Shown: piece after piece, positions 27,589 to 36,486 of the stretch
Numbering within the stretch: position 1 is the stretch's first letter
Layout of the letters: each line of letters starts with the position of its first letter
DNA from: CBDCHC01 sp965277055
GTDB taxonomy: Bacteria; Pseudomonadota; Gammaproteobacteria; PS1; Pseudothioglobaceae
Direction: 5' to 3'
NCBI GenBank assembly: GCA_965277055.1
Contig: OZ255703.1
Location: 1,054,001 to 1,118,000 of the forward strand
DNA: 64,000 nucleotides
The notes under the pieces: model-generated
What the model was told of the DNA's origin: nothing
The model's input: only the letters and a program-made list of their open reading frames with translations
The model's database searches: none
Position numbers and translations under genes: made by a program

Positions 27589-27981
27589 GTGAATACTACT
27601 TTTAAATTATTATTAGCTGCAGGCGTTGCTATGAGCATGGCTTCATGTGCTACTATTGTTTCTGGTTCAACCCAGGTAGTAGGAGTAACTACAGTGGATG
27701 CAGCGGGTAAATCAATTACTGGTGCTGAATGTGAGTTAACAAATGATAAGGGTGCATGGTTAATTAAGACACCAGGCAGCGCATCTATTGGCAGAAGTGC
27801 TGAAAATCTGCAAATTATCTGTACGAAAGACGGCTTAACAGGAACGGCTTCTGATGAGTCGTCCACCAAAGATATGGCATATGGTAATGTAATATTTGGT
27901 GGACTAATTGGAGCAGGAGTTGATATACAATCAGGTGCTGCTTTTGATTACACTCCAAATATCCAAGTTATTCTGCAATAA
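27589..27981 (+). CDS. Small lipoprotein, CATIVSGS type
   Basis: A 130-residue predicted lipoprotein. The signal peptide KLLLAAGVAMSMAS runs into the lipobox MASC with the lipid-accepting cysteine at residue 20, followed by ATIVSGSTQ, a start seen in a family of small outer-membrane lipoproteins of unknown role. The start is GTG at 27589 preceded by a strong AGAGGAG ribosome site. A hydrophobic glycine-rich stretch (VIFGGLIGAGVDI) lies near residues 104-116. A hairpin follows the stop, so this is probably a single-gene transcript. Confidence 0.75.
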   Translation: MNTTFKLLLAAGVAMSMASCATIVSGSTQVVGVTTVDAAGKSITGAECELTNDKGAWLIKTPGSASIGRSAENLQIICTKDGLTGTASDESSTKDMAYGNVIFGGLIGAGVDIQSGAAFDYTPNIQVILQ

Positions 27982-27992
27982 TAGATCACTGC

Positions 27993-28026
27993 TAGAAGCC
28001 ACCTAGGTCATTCTAGGTGTCTTCTA
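27993..28026. terminator. Strong hairpin after the CATIVSGS lipoprotein gene
   Basis: TAGAAGcCACCTAG and CTAGGTGtCTTCTA form a 14-bp stem with one mismatch around a six-base loop, 12 nt past the stop codon. There is only a short T-containing tail, so it is a probable but weak intrinsic terminator or an mRNA-stabilising stem. Confidence 0.6.
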
Positions 28027-28097
28027 TCTTAATAATAGAATTTAAGTAGTTACTTTACTATAAAATTAACAATTATAGTATTTTTTAGGCTACTGCC

Positions 28098-28325
28098 ATG
28101 ACTCGACTTATTTTTTGGTTTCTGATTATTTTGTTTATTATTGGAATTATTAATAGTTCTATTAATATTCAAACAATTGAGCAAAAATTTGTGATTACCA
28201 TTGACTATCTCAATTTTATTGATAATACTATTGCTTCTGTGGAAGGGATTACAGGTTTTATTTCTGAGTTATTTGCTTCTACTGAAGAAGTTGCTTCTAC
28301 ATCTTCAACAAGTACTAACCAATAA
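28098..28325 (+). CDS. Small single-span membrane protein, unknown
   Basis: A 75-residue hypothetical protein with one strong N-terminal hydrophobic helix (IFWFLIILFIIGIIN, residues 5-19), a hydrophilic middle and a serine/threonine-rich end. I do not recognise it. Its last codons overlap the end of the convergent HAD gene by 11 bp. The intact frame and membrane character make it plausible, but support is modest. Confidence 0.45.
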   Translation: MTRLIFWFLIILFIIGIINSSINIQTIEQKFVITIDYLNFIDNTIASVEGITGFISELFASTEEVASTSSTSTNQ

Positions 28326-28845
28326 AAATTCTCTCTAGGTGTTTGGTACCGTTGATTGCACCTTTGGTTGCACAGTCACGAGCAATAATTGTTAGTTTAG
28401 CAGCCTCCCATACCGGAATATCTCTGGTGTGGTCACCAATATAGTCAAAATTCTGAAACCCTAATTCTTCAACCAAGAAATGAGCCTTATTGTGTGAAGA
28501 GAGATTAAAGTTGCGATTGCTAGCAAATACTCTATCAAATAATTTAACATATTTCGCAACCTCTGCAGCATAGGTTCGATGCGAAGCAGTAGCCAAAATA
28601 ATTGTATCACCTGCTTTTTTTCGCTCACGAATATATGAAATCACCTTGGTGTTGTAGGGTAATGTTGTTACATCAATAGAGACATACTTAACTAACTCAT
28701 CTTTCACATAGCCATTGCCATTAGCAAACCAAAAAGGTAACTTACATACGAGTAACGGATTTTGCTTGAGCGCTTGCTTTAAAGAGAGTTGTAATAAGTC
28801 TGTGGTAATTAATGTATGATCTAAATCTACTACTAAATTAGCCAT
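28315..28845 (-). CDS. HAD-superfamily phosphatase
   Basis: A 176-residue haloacid dehalogenase-like hydrolase. Motif I is VVDLDHTLI (residues 5-13) with the nucleophile aspartate, motif II is ILATAS near 102-107 and motif IV is IGDHTRDIP near 136-144. The KPFWFANGN-like cap and overall layout resemble the HAD domain found fused to UbiA prenyltransferases, but here it stands alone. It overlaps the end of uup upstream by 8 nt, suggesting cotranscription. Substrate unknown. Confidence 0.75.
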   Translation of the reverse strand: MANLVVDLDHTLITTDLLQLSLKQALKQNPLLVCKLPFWFANGNGYVKDELVKYVSIDVTTLPYNTKVISYIRERKKAGDTIILATASHRTYAAEVAKYVKLFDRVFASNRNFNLSSHNKAHFLVEELGFQNFDYIGDHTRDIPVWEAAKLTIIARDCATKGAINGTKHLERIFIG

Positions 28846-30673
28846 TATCTAGTGTTTCCCATTTGGTATAGAGTTCTTTTATGTGTATTTCTAATTCTTT
28901 GATATATTCTAAATCTTGCAAATAGGTATCTGTAGTGTAAAACTCTTCATAACTTGCTTTTAGTTTTAGGTCCTCGAGCTTAGTTTCGCACTTTTCTATT
29001 TCTTTAAGGGTGCTTTTGAGCTCTTTTTGTTTTTCTTTGTCTATTTTACCTTTTGTAGGGGTATTAGGCATTGATTTATGATTATTTTTAGTATGTTGTG
29101 AGGCGGTTAATGCACCTAAATAATCCTGATATCCACCGGTATAACGGACAATACTTTGACCATCCATGACAATAGTAGAGTGTACAACGTTATCTAGAAA
29201 TTCTCGGTCATGACTAATAATAATCAGTGTGCCTTCATAGTCACTTAACATATCTTCGAGGAGTTCAAGCGTTTCTACATCAAGGTCATTGGTCGGCTCA
29301 TCCAGAATTAAGATATTAGCTGGTTTTGCCAGTATTTTAGCCAGAGTGAGGCGATTACGCTCTCCACCAGAGAGCATTTTTATTGGTGCGAGTGCTTGCT
29401 TGCCAGTAAATAAAAAGTTACGTAAGTAGCCAATCACATGCACATTGCGTCCACCTACATTGATGTACTCAGCTTCGTCTGCGACAAAGTCTTTTGCGAG
29501 CATCTCTGTATTTAATTGTGGGGCAATTTGGGCAAAATACGCCATTTTTAAATCTTTTGCTTTTCGAATGTTGCCACTATCAGGGGTTAACTCCCCTAAG
29601 AGTAATTTAATAAGCGTAGATTTACCCACACCATTACCACCAATAATACCGATTTTATCACCCTTCATAATCAGGGTTGAGAAATTCGTAATGAGCTGTT
29701 TACCTGCAATAGCGTAGTCTATTTTTTTCACTTCAAACACTACTTTAGAGAACTTCTTCTCATCTTGAATAGTTGTGATATTTACTTTACCTTTTATCTC
29801 CCTTCTATTTGCTACGGTTTTACGCATCTCCATTAGTGCACGTACTCTACCCTCATTTCTTTTTCTTCTAGCTTTAATACCTTGACGAATCCATGCCTCT
29901 TCTTCACTGAGTTTTTTATCAAATTTTTTATTTGCTACTTCTTCAGCATGTAATAATTCATCTTTTCTCGTGAGGTAAGAGCGATATCCGCAGTCAAAAA
30001 CAGTGAGACTCCCTCTATCAAGGTCAAATATTTTACTGGCTACATTTGCTACAAAACTTCTATCATGACTAATCATCACTAGAGTTTTTGGGGTATCTTT
30101 TAGCATTCTTTCCAGCTCTAATATGGCATCAATATCCATGTGGTTGGTCGGTTCATCCAACAAGAGAATATCTGGGTCACTAATAATACTTTTAAGAAGT
30201 AAGACCCTTCTGCGCCAACCGCCTGAGAGTTCACTGAGTTTAGCATTAGCTGTGAGACCAAATTTTGAAATCATGGTATTGAGTGTATGCAAACTATCCC
30301 ACATTTGATAGCGTTCAAGTAACTCTTGACAGGTTTGCATAGTCATAAGATCTGATTGTTCTATGGCGCGTTGATAGTTGCTGATGACATCACCATGCTC
30401 TAAACCACTGGCTACAATATCAAAGACCGTATCAGAACTTTGGTTCGGTACTGTTTGTTCTAAATAATTAATGCGTACACTGTGTTGGATTTTTAAATCA
30501 CCGTCATTGGGCGTGAGCATCTCTGCGATGATTTTCATTAAGGTGGATTTGCCTTCGCCATTTCGTCCGATAATGGCTATTTTGTCGCCTTTATAAATAC
30601 TTGCGTTTATTTCATGCAGAATCGGCTTATCTGAAAAACTGATACTGATGTTTTCTAAGACAACTTGAGGCAA
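28838..30673 (-). CDS. uup: ABC-F ATPase Uup
   Basis: A 611-residue ABC-F protein with two ATPase cassettes and no membrane segment. P-loops are GRNGEGKSTL near residue 36 and GGNGVGKSTL near 343; signature motifs are LSGGWRRR near 148 and LSGGERNRL near 435; both Walker B strands read LLLDEPTNHMD or LILDEPTNDLD. The C-terminal 80 residues are charged and coiled-coil-like (KEKQKELKSTLKEIEKCETK), the DNA/ribosome-binding tail of Uup. The family acts on ribosomes and on branched DNA intermediates. It is followed by the HAD gene, overlapping by 8 nt. Confidence 0.9.
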   Translation of the reverse strand: MPQVVLENISISFSDKPILHEINASIYKGDKIAIIGRNGEGKSTLMKIIAEMLTPNDGDLKIQHSVRINYLEQTVPNQSSDTVFDIVASGLEHGDVISNYQRAIEQSDLMTMQTCQELLERYQMWDSLHTLNTMISKFGLTANAKLSELSGGWRRRVLLLKSIISDPDILLLDEPTNHMDIDAILELERMLKDTPKTLVMISHDRSFVANVASKIFDLDRGSLTVFDCGYRSYLTRKDELLHAEEVANKKFDKKLSEEEAWIRQGIKARRKRNEGRVRALMEMRKTVANRREIKGKVNITTIQDEKKFSKVVFEVKKIDYAIAGKQLITNFSTLIMKGDKIGIIGGNGVGKSTLIKLLLGELTPDSGNIRKAKDLKMAYFAQIAPQLNTEMLAKDFVADEAEYINVGGRNVHVIGYLRNFLFTGKQALAPIKMLSGGERNRLTLAKILAKPANILILDEPTNDLDVETLELLEDMLSDYEGTLIIISHDREFLDNVVHSTIVMDGQSIVRYTGGYQDYLGALTASQHTKNNHKSMPNTPTKGKIDKEKQKELKSTLKEIEKCETKLEDLKLKASYEEFYTTDTYLQDLEYIKELEIHIKELYTKWETLDNG

Positions 30674-30817
30674 AATAAAATTTATGTGAAGGTACGCACT
30701 ATTTAAAGTATTTAAATAATAGCATCATATATGTTTTATACTAGTTACTAATAAATAGCACTGTAATTTTGTCGTAATTATCTGTTTTTAGTAATTTATA
30801 CAAAATAATCTCCTATG

Positions 30818-31447
30818 TTACTGTGCATAAGGACCAGGAAGTAAGCCGGTATTTTCTTCATGGATTGCCTGATAATTTGCCGCAGATGCAGTAGGGAAGG
30901 AGTTATCTATTGTAGAAGAAAGTACTTGAGTAACTAGAGCACCAATAAGTGCTCCACCTAAGCCACCACCACCATCACTTGAGCCTTGTTGTGCGAATGC
31001 TTTTCCTTGCCAAAGTACTGTGCCATCATGTATACTGACTAATTTTAATGAAACATCTACAATAGTAACAGATGAAAATACTTGGAATTTTTGCCCCCAT
31101 TCTTCAATAGTGGCGTATAACACTGCATCAGCACCAATATTCTCTTTAATTTTGTTTAGTGATATAGTATTCATTTCAGCGGGAGTTGGTAGGCCATTTT
31201 GTTTGAAAAATTGATCTACTACTGCTACTGGAAATACATAATATCCTTTTTCAGCTAGTGGCTTGGAAATAGTAGATAAAAATGTATAGGGAGCATCAAC
31301 CTCAATCGAATTATTCATTGGAGGAATAACGAGTATAGATTTTGGTTTATATTTCTTAAGGTTGGTGTAGTCATACGGAGTAGTTTGACAACCTGCAAGC
31401 ACTAACACACTGAGTATAAAAATTACATAACGCATCATAGTTACCAT
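30818..31447 (-). CDS. DUF799 (GNA1162-type) lipoprotein
   Basis: A 209-residue lipoprotein with the lipobox LAGC at about residue 20 after a short hydrophobic signal. It matches the DUF799/GNA1162 family, known from a Neisseria surface antigen operon: PKSILVIPPMNNSIEV near 35-50 and a glycine-rich segment near 160-172. It is the last of three linked lipoprotein genes (CsgG-like, DUF4810, DUF799); its ATG overlaps the stop of the preceding gene. The three products probably work together at the outer membrane. Confidence 0.85.
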   Translation of the reverse strand: MVTMMRYVIFILSVLVLAGCQTTPYDYTNLKKYKPKSILVIPPMNNSIEVDAPYTFLSTISKPLAEKGYYVFPVAVVDQFFKQNGLPTPAEMNTISLNKIKENIGADAVLYATIEEWGQKFQVFSSVTIVDVSLKLVSIHDGTVLWQGKAFAQQGSSDGGGGLGGALIGALVTQVLSSTIDNSFPTASAANYQAIHEENTGLLPGPYAQ

Positions 31448-31797
31448 TATTGCACTCCCGCTCTACGCATCATTCCATTGACAAACACCTCTGATTCAGG
31501 AAAAAGCTGCTTTTCTTTAGAAAATGATTCCAAGGCTTTATCTGTTTTTCCTACTTTCATATAAAGCACTGCTAGGTGAGAATAAATTCCTGGTGGTACT
31601 TTCTTTTGCTGCATATTAGCCTCTAAGATAATATTGTTTTCAATATGGTCAATCTCACTTAAAGTATTAACACTTTCAGGGTTTTTATAATTACTATGTA
31701 TTATTTTTTCATAATCTCCCCAAATGTACATATGTTGTTGGCAACCTGTTAACATTATAAGAATAATTCCATAGAATAAAAAATATTTCTTTTGCAT
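31447..31797 (-). CDS. DUF4810 lipoprotein
   Basis: A 116-residue lipoprotein from the ATG at 31797, which overlaps the preceding stop (TAATG) and has GGAG upstream; the longer frame from 31812 is less likely. The signal MQKKYFLFYGIILIMLTGC ends in a lipobox. The mature part shows YIWGDYEKIIHSNYK, typical of DUF4810, and one TPR-like helix pair (YSHLAVLYMKVGKTDKALESF). It is the middle gene of the three-lipoprotein operon. Confidence 0.85.
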   Translation of the reverse strand: MQKKYFLFYGIILIMLTGCQQHMYIWGDYEKIIHSNYKNPESVNTLSEIDHIENNIILEANMQQKKVPPGIYSHLAVLYMKVGKTDKALESFSKEKQLFPESEVFVNGMMRRAGVQ

Positions 31798-32480
31798 TAC
31801 TCCGCTCTCCAAATACCACTACGCATGTCATGAGTCATTTTATTAACAGTTTCAGCTATTGCAAAATCTAGCACTTTACCATTTAATGTAGAATCATATC
31901 CTGCACTACCTCCAAATCCTAATACTTGTCTAGAATCTAAAGCATACTCTCCAGCTCCTTGAGTGGAATATACTATTTTTGACGTAGCAACCTCAACAAC
32001 ATTGATGGATACTTTAGCATATGCCACTTGTTTTTTTCCTGCACCCAAAATACCAAATAGCTGCGTATCTCCGACATTTTTACGACCAAACTCCGTAACA
32101 TCTCCAGCAATTAAATACTGAGCTCCTATAGTATTTGCACTAGTATTGGAAAATCGTATTTCTTGTTGGCTATTAGATAAATTTTCTCTATCTAATACAT
32201 CAAACATATTGCTACGTTGTAAATGTGATTTTAAAATAGTACGTGCTTGAGAGCCTAAGGCATTATTATTTTCAGTAAATAAACCTTGCATATAACTTGA
32301 TTTGTTATCAAAAGTTCCTAAGGCAATTCTAATTTTATTTGTGCTATTATTTTGATAAGATTGAACCTGATGAGTAACTGTTGTTTTATGTGTTTCAGTA
32401 ACACAACCCACACTAAATATTGTTATTATACTTAAAATTATTGATGACTTTAGGAATGTAATAGATAGTGCATTATTCAT
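31797..32480 (-). CDS. CsgG/HfaB-like outer-membrane lipoprotein
   Basis: A 227-residue CsgG-family lipoprotein with signal peptide and lipobox SVGC near residue 26. Core features are KIRIALGTFDNKSSY near 49-63, LKSHLQRSNMFDVLDRENL near 83-101 and the YLIAGDVTEFG strand near 121-131. Unlike true curli secretion channels, it is linked to DUF4810 and DUF799 lipoproteins rather than csgB/E/F, as in Neisseria and relatives. It is the first gene of that operon; dnaK starts 131 bp away on the other strand. Confidence 0.85.
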   Translation of the reverse strand: MNNALSITFLKSSIILSIITIFSVGCVTETHKTTVTHQVQSYQNNSTNKIRIALGTFDNKSSYMQGLFTENNNALGSQARTILKSHLQRSNMFDVLDRENLSNSQQEIRFSNTSANTIGAQYLIAGDVTEFGRKNVGDTQLFGILGAGKKQVAYAKVSINVVEVATSKIVYSTQGAGEYALDSRQVLGFGGSAGYDSTLNGKVLDFAIAETVNKMTHDMRSGIWRAE

Positions 32481-32541
32481 AAATTATCCTTATGTTTTTT
32501 AGAGTTTAACATTATTATAGCGTTAAATTATAACAAAAATA

Positions 32542-32569
32542 CTTGAAAAACTAAACTTAATACTTACAT
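32542..32569 (+). promoter_or_regulatory. Candidate heat-shock (sigma-32) promoter for dnaK
   Basis: CTTGAAA at 32542-32548 matches the sigma-32 -35 element perfectly. About 13-14 bases downstream lies CTTACAT, a poor match to the CCCCAT-type -10 element. Distance to the dnaK start (about 45 bp) is suitable. Position and family knowledge support the call; the weak -10 limits confidence. Confidence 0.35.
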
Positions 32570-32611
32570 ACTGAATAATCTTAATTTATATTTAATTTTA
32601 TTGGAGCAAAG

Positions 32612-34534
32612 ATGGCAAAAATTATTGGAATTGACTTAGGCACAACCAACTCATGTGTGGCGGTAATGGATGGTCAAAATATAAAAATTATTGAAAATTC
32701 TGAAGGCGATAGAACTACCCCAAGTATTGTGGCATTTGCTAAAGATAGTGATGATGTACTCGTAGGGCAGCCGGCAAAACGCCAAGCGGTAACCAACCCA
32801 GAAAATACCTTATATGCTATCAAGCGTTTGATTGGTAGAAGATTTGACGAAGATGCAGTACAAAAAGATATTGACTTAGTGCCATACAAAATTGTTAAAG
32901 CAGATAATGGCGATGCATGGGTAGAGGTCAAAGGTAAAAAAATGGCTGCTCCAGAAATTTCTGCAAAAACGTTGGGCAAAATGAAAAAAACTGCCGAAGA
33001 TTACCTCGGTCAAACAGTGACTGAAGCGGTGATTACGGTACCAGCGTACTTTAATGACTCACAACGTCAAGCTACTAAAGATGCAGGCAAAATTGCAGGC
33101 TTAGAAGTCAAGCGTATTATCAATGAACCTACGGCAGCAGCATTGGCATACGGCGTAGATAAATTAAAAGGTGATAAGAAAATTGCAGTCTATGATTTAG
33201 GTGGCGGTACGTTTGATATTTCTATTATTGAAATGGAAGATATTGATGGTGAAAAACACTTTGAAGTATTAGCAACTAATGGTGATACATTCCTTGGTGG
33301 TGAAGATTTTGACCAACGCATTATTGATTTTTTAGTGTCTGAATTTAAGTCTGACCAAGGCGTAGATTTAGCAAATGACCCATTAGCACTTCAGCGGTTA
33401 AAAGAAGCAGCAGAAAAAGCCAAAATTGAGTTATCAAGTAGTGAGCAAACTGAGGTTAATCTACCATATATTACTGCAGATGCCAGTGGTCCTAAACACA
33501 TGAATGTGAAGCTCACTAGAGCAAAACTAGAAAGCCTAGTAGATGACTTATTAAAACGCTCTATTGAGCCATGTAAAATTGCTATGCAAGATGCAGGACT
33601 TTCCAATAGTGACATTGATGAAGTAGTACTTGTAGGTGGACAAACACGGATGCCAAAAGTTATTGAAACGGTAAAAGAATTTTTTGGCAAAGAAGCAAAG
33701 CGTGATGTCAATCCAGATGAAGCAGTTGCCATGGGTGCTGCTATTCAAGGCGGAGTACTTGGTGGTGATGTGAATGATGTATTATTATTAGATGTAACAC
33801 CACTTTCCTTAGGTATTGAGACCATGGGTGGGGTGATGACTAAACTCATTGAGAAAAATACTACTATTCCAACTAACGCCTCGCAAGTATTTTCTACTGC
33901 TGCTGATAATCAAAGTGCAGTGACTGTGCATGTATTGCAAGGTGAGCGCGAAGTTGCTAGTGGTAATAAATCTCTGGGACAATTTAACCTAGAAGGGATT
34001 GATCCTGCGCCAAAAGGAGTGCCACAAATTGAAGTATCACTAGATATTGACTCTGATGGTATCTTGAATGTAAGTGCCAAGGATAAAAATACTGGCAAAG
34101 AGCAATCAATCACTATTAAAGCTTCTAGTGGTTTAAGTGAAGAAGAAGTAGAAAAAATGATTAAAGATGCTGAGGCTCATGCGGATGAAGATAAAAAATT
34201 CCAAGAACTAGTAACTGCTCGTAATATGGCTGATGGTATGATTCACTCTACCAAACAAGCAATAGAGGAGCTTGGTGAAGAAGTCACTGCCGATGAGAAA
34301 ACCGCAATTGAAGCTGCCATTAGTGAGCTTGAAGAAGCTACTAAAGGTGATAGCAAAGAAGCGATTGAGACAAAAACTCAAGCGCTCTCAGAAGCTGCTC
34401 AGGGCTTAGCTGCCAAGGCACAAGCAAAAGCAGGGGATAACTCAGATGGGTTTACTCCTGAAGCACAAGCCGCAGGAGCCAGTGATGCTGATGTGGTAGA
34501 TGCAGACTTTGAAGAAGTAGATGATAAAAAGTAA
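32612..34534 (+). CDS. dnaK: Molecular chaperone DnaK (Hsp70)
   Basis: Hsp70 chaperone of 640 residues, close to the E. coli length. It begins AKIIGIDLGTTNSCVAVMDG and shows AVYDLGGGTFDISI near 193-206, VVLVGGQTRMPKV near 337-349 and the acidic ending EEVDDKK. It binds unfolded peptides in an ATP cycle with DnaJ and GrpE. Neither dnaJ nor grpE is adjacent; an intrinsic terminator follows directly, so dnaK is a single-gene unit here. A ribosome site TTGGAG lies before the ATG. Confidence 0.98.
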   Translation: MAKIIGIDLGTTNSCVAVMDGQNIKIIENSEGDRTTPSIVAFAKDSDDVLVGQPAKRQAVTNPENTLYAIKRLIGRRFDEDAVQKDIDLVPYKIVKADNGDAWVEVKGKKMAAPEISAKTLGKMKKTAEDYLGQTVTEAVITVPAYFNDSQRQATKDAGKIAGLEVKRIINEPTAAALAYGVDKLKGDKKIAVYDLGGGTFDISIIEMEDIDGEKHFEVLATNGDTFLGGEDFDQRIIDFLVSEFKSDQGVDLANDPLALQRLKEAAEKAKIELSSSEQTEVNLPYITADASGPKHMNVKLTRAKLESLVDDLLKRSIEPCKIAMQDAGLSNSDIDEVVLVGGQTRMPKVIETVKEFFGKEAKRDVNPDEAVAMGAAIQGGVLGGDVNDVLLLDVTPLSLGIETMGGVMTKLIEKNTTIPTNASQVFSTAADNQSAVTVHVLQGEREVASGNKSLGQFNLEGIDPAPKGVPQIEVSLDIDSDGILNVSAKDKNTGKEQSITIKASSGLSEEEVEKMIKDAEAHADEDKKFQELVTARNMADGMIHSTKQAIEELGEEVTADEKTAIEAAISELEEATKGDSKEAIETKTQALSEAAQGLAAKAQAKAGDNSDGFTPEAQAAGASDADVVDADFEEVDDKK

Positions 34535-34572
34535 AGCACCTCGGTAAACTGCCCTAGGGTTTTACTTGCAAC

Positions 34573-34602
34573 AAAAAAAGGAGACATAATGTCTCCTTTT
34601 TT
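34573..34602. terminator. Intrinsic terminator after dnaK
   Basis: AAAAAAAGGAGACAT and its complement TCTCCTTTTTT around a short AATG loop form a GC-containing stem with an A-run before and a T-run after, so it can stop transcription from both sides (dnaK from the left, the LuxR gene from the right). Confidence 0.88.
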
Positions 34603-34627
34603 GGTGTTAGATTACAAGTACTGAGTA

Positions 34628-35335
34628 TTAATGCTTGCTTGGGGCAGCAAAATGTGGTGATATTATTTCAAAATTTAAAGCTACTGCTTTTGCAATCAGA
34701 TGTTGTTTGTTATACGCATCAAACTTTTTACGCAGGTTTGTTAAATGAAAATTAACAGTAGTGGGTTCAACGTTAATAATTTTACTAATCTCGCTAGCAG
34801 TCTTGCCAATTGAAGTGAGTGTGAGTATTTCTTTTTCACGGGAGGTCATTGGCGCTTGCAGATACATATTTGCATGAATAACCTCTACTTGATTTTGTAG
34901 GTGTATTGCCCAGTTTTCCAGCAATGGCAATGTTTTACTCTGCATATGAGTAGTTTTGCGGTAATACACATATAACTTCGCATTACTTCCAGCAACCCCT
35001 CTAATCGGGATAATGCACCCACCGATAATCCTATTTCGCTTCCCTTTCTCTTGTTGGTCTGGGCTTATCATCCATTCCATGGGCTTTTGCGTAAATGGAG
35101 AGTGTTGTATGGAAGCTAAATCAAACTTATCGCAATACTCTACCCATTGCTTCTCAACATGGTTTAACGAAACAGTAGCCACATCAGTGATGATAGGGGA
35201 GGGTTTCCAAGAATAATGAAAATAGTGAATATTAAGTGATCTTAAAAATAGAGCAGAAGTATGCTGTATAGCATTCATATCAGAACACTGTTTTAGTACA
35301 TCAATATCTTGATAAAACGAATTCCAGGCAGTCAT
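34628..35335 (-). CDS. LuxR-type regulator with autoinducer-binding-like domain
   Basis: A 235-residue LuxR-family regulator. The C-terminal helix-turn-helix is clear: APMTSREKEILTLTSIGKTASEISKIINVEPTTVNFHL near residues 159-196 (split by key residues T-x-x-E-x-x-I-L and N-x-H-L). The N-terminal 150 residues have the layout of an autoinducer-binding domain (FHYSW, SPFTQKPMEWM, GCIIPIRG). No luxI synthase is in the window, so it would be a solo LuxR. It lies 66 nt downstream of the end of the Phc-like cluster and may respond to that signal or control that cluster. Confidence 0.8.
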   Translation of the reverse strand: MTAWNSFYQDIDVLKQCSDMNAIQHTSALFLRSLNIHYFHYSWKPSPIITDVATVSLNHVEKQWVEYCDKFDLASIQHSPFTQKPMEWMISPDQQEKGKRNRIIGGCIIPIRGVAGSNAKLYVYYRKTTHMQSKTLPLLENWAIHLQNQVEVIHANMYLQAPMTSREKEILTLTSIGKTASEISKIINVEPTTVNFHLTNLRKKFDAYNKQHLIAKAVALNFEIISPHFAAPSKH

Positions 35336-35401
35336 TGGTTTACCTACATTACTGAGTTATATCTATTTTACAGCAAAAATCAGTGTATTGCAACTAATAG
35401 G

Positions 35402-36466
35402 CTAATTTTGTAAAATGAATATATCTTCCATCCATTTATCGCCTGATAGGTTTCGTAGGGCTCCCGTACTCAGCTTACGTAGTTCTATAGAATGCATCAT
35501 ACTTTGATTGTATTCAATGTGTACACTATAGTTGTGATGATAGCAAATAATGAAAAGCACAGCAAGATTAGCAATAATGCGTATATAATGAGTCTCGGGG
35601 TGAAGTATATGCTGTCCATTTGTACTTTGGATGTATATAGCATTTTCATCTGTATTAATAGTAGTGGAAGATACATCAAAAAGTTCGCCACATAGAGATG
35701 TTAAGAGTCCACTATTATCATTTGAATTAGCACTAATATTTTCTTTTAATTCTGTCCAAAATGACTCATTAGTAGCCATACTTTCACTAATAACATCAGA
35801 ATTACCATCATAATGCACTAGCAGTAGTTCAATTTGTTGTAATAAATCTCCAATATTTTGACAAAGGCTGATTTCACTATCCCAGAAGTTATTCATATCT
35901 AACTCGATTTTAGGATACAGCGTATGAAGTTGTACTTGAGATAGTAACGAAAGCATAGCATGCGGTATGTTTGCAAACTGAGGATGCATTTTTTCAAGTG
36001 CCAATAGATTTCTGATAATTGCCATAATATGCTGTTTATTATGTACATTTAATTTCTCAGCAATCAGTTGAGATTTATCACGCTCTAGTTCAAAAAAGCT
36101 CATAGCAAGTTTTAAGTCAATTAATAACTCATCTGCATGCCAAGGTTTTGTGATATATCTGAAAATTTCCCCAGTATTTACTGCATCTATTGCATCACCT
36201 AAGTCAGAGTATGCGGTAGTTAGTAAGCGGATAATATTTGGATATTCTTCTTTTACATATTGTAGAAGTTCTACCCCAAGCCCTCCGGGCATACGCTGAT
36301 CGGTAATAAGCACTCCTATATACTCATTGGAGGATTTAAGTATATTTTTTGCCTCACTTATACTTTCAGCAGTATATACTGTAAAGTATCTACTTACTAA
36401 TTTTTCAAACATTTTTCTTGTTTGCTCTTCATCATCTACAAATAAGATGCCTTGCGTGTTACTCAT
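35402..36466 (-). CDS. Response regulator with unknown C-terminal domain, Phc-like cluster
   Basis: A 354-residue protein with an N-terminal receiver domain: acidic pair FVDDEEQ near 9-12, phospho-acceptor D56 region in LITDQRMPGG, TTAYSD near 83-88 and the lysine in YITKPW near 107-112. The remaining 220 residues are helical with a possible decayed histidine-kinase-like end; I do not recognise a DNA-binding or HD-GYP domain. Its receiver is very similar to that of the 218-residue regulator at the other end of the cluster (both have YPNIIR, LTTAY and IFRYI-KPW), so the two are paralogues. It would correspond to PhcR/PhcQ. Confidence 0.8.
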   Translation of the reverse strand: MSNTQGILFVDDEEQTRKMFEKLVSRYFTVYTAESISEAKNILKSSNEYIGVLITDQRMPGGLGVELLQYVKEEYPNIIRLLTTAYSDLGDAIDAVNTGEIFRYITKPWHADELLIDLKLAMSFFELERDKSQLIAEKLNVHNKQHIMAIIRNLLALEKMHPQFANIPHAMLSLLSQVQLHTLYPKIELDMNNFWDSEISLCQNIGDLLQQIELLLVHYDGNSDVISESMATNESFWTELKENISANSNDNSGLLTSLCGELFDVSSTTINTDENAIYIQSTNGQHILHPETHYIRIIANLAVLFIICYHHNYSVHIEYNQSMMHSIELRKLSTGALRNLSGDKWMEDIFILQN

Positions 36467-36486
36467 AATGGTCTCCCTATATAATA

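Noticed and set aside
30700..30722. TATTTAAA/TTTAAATA palindrome upstream of uup
   Set aside because: Pure A+T dyads are common by chance in this composition; no support as operator or terminator.
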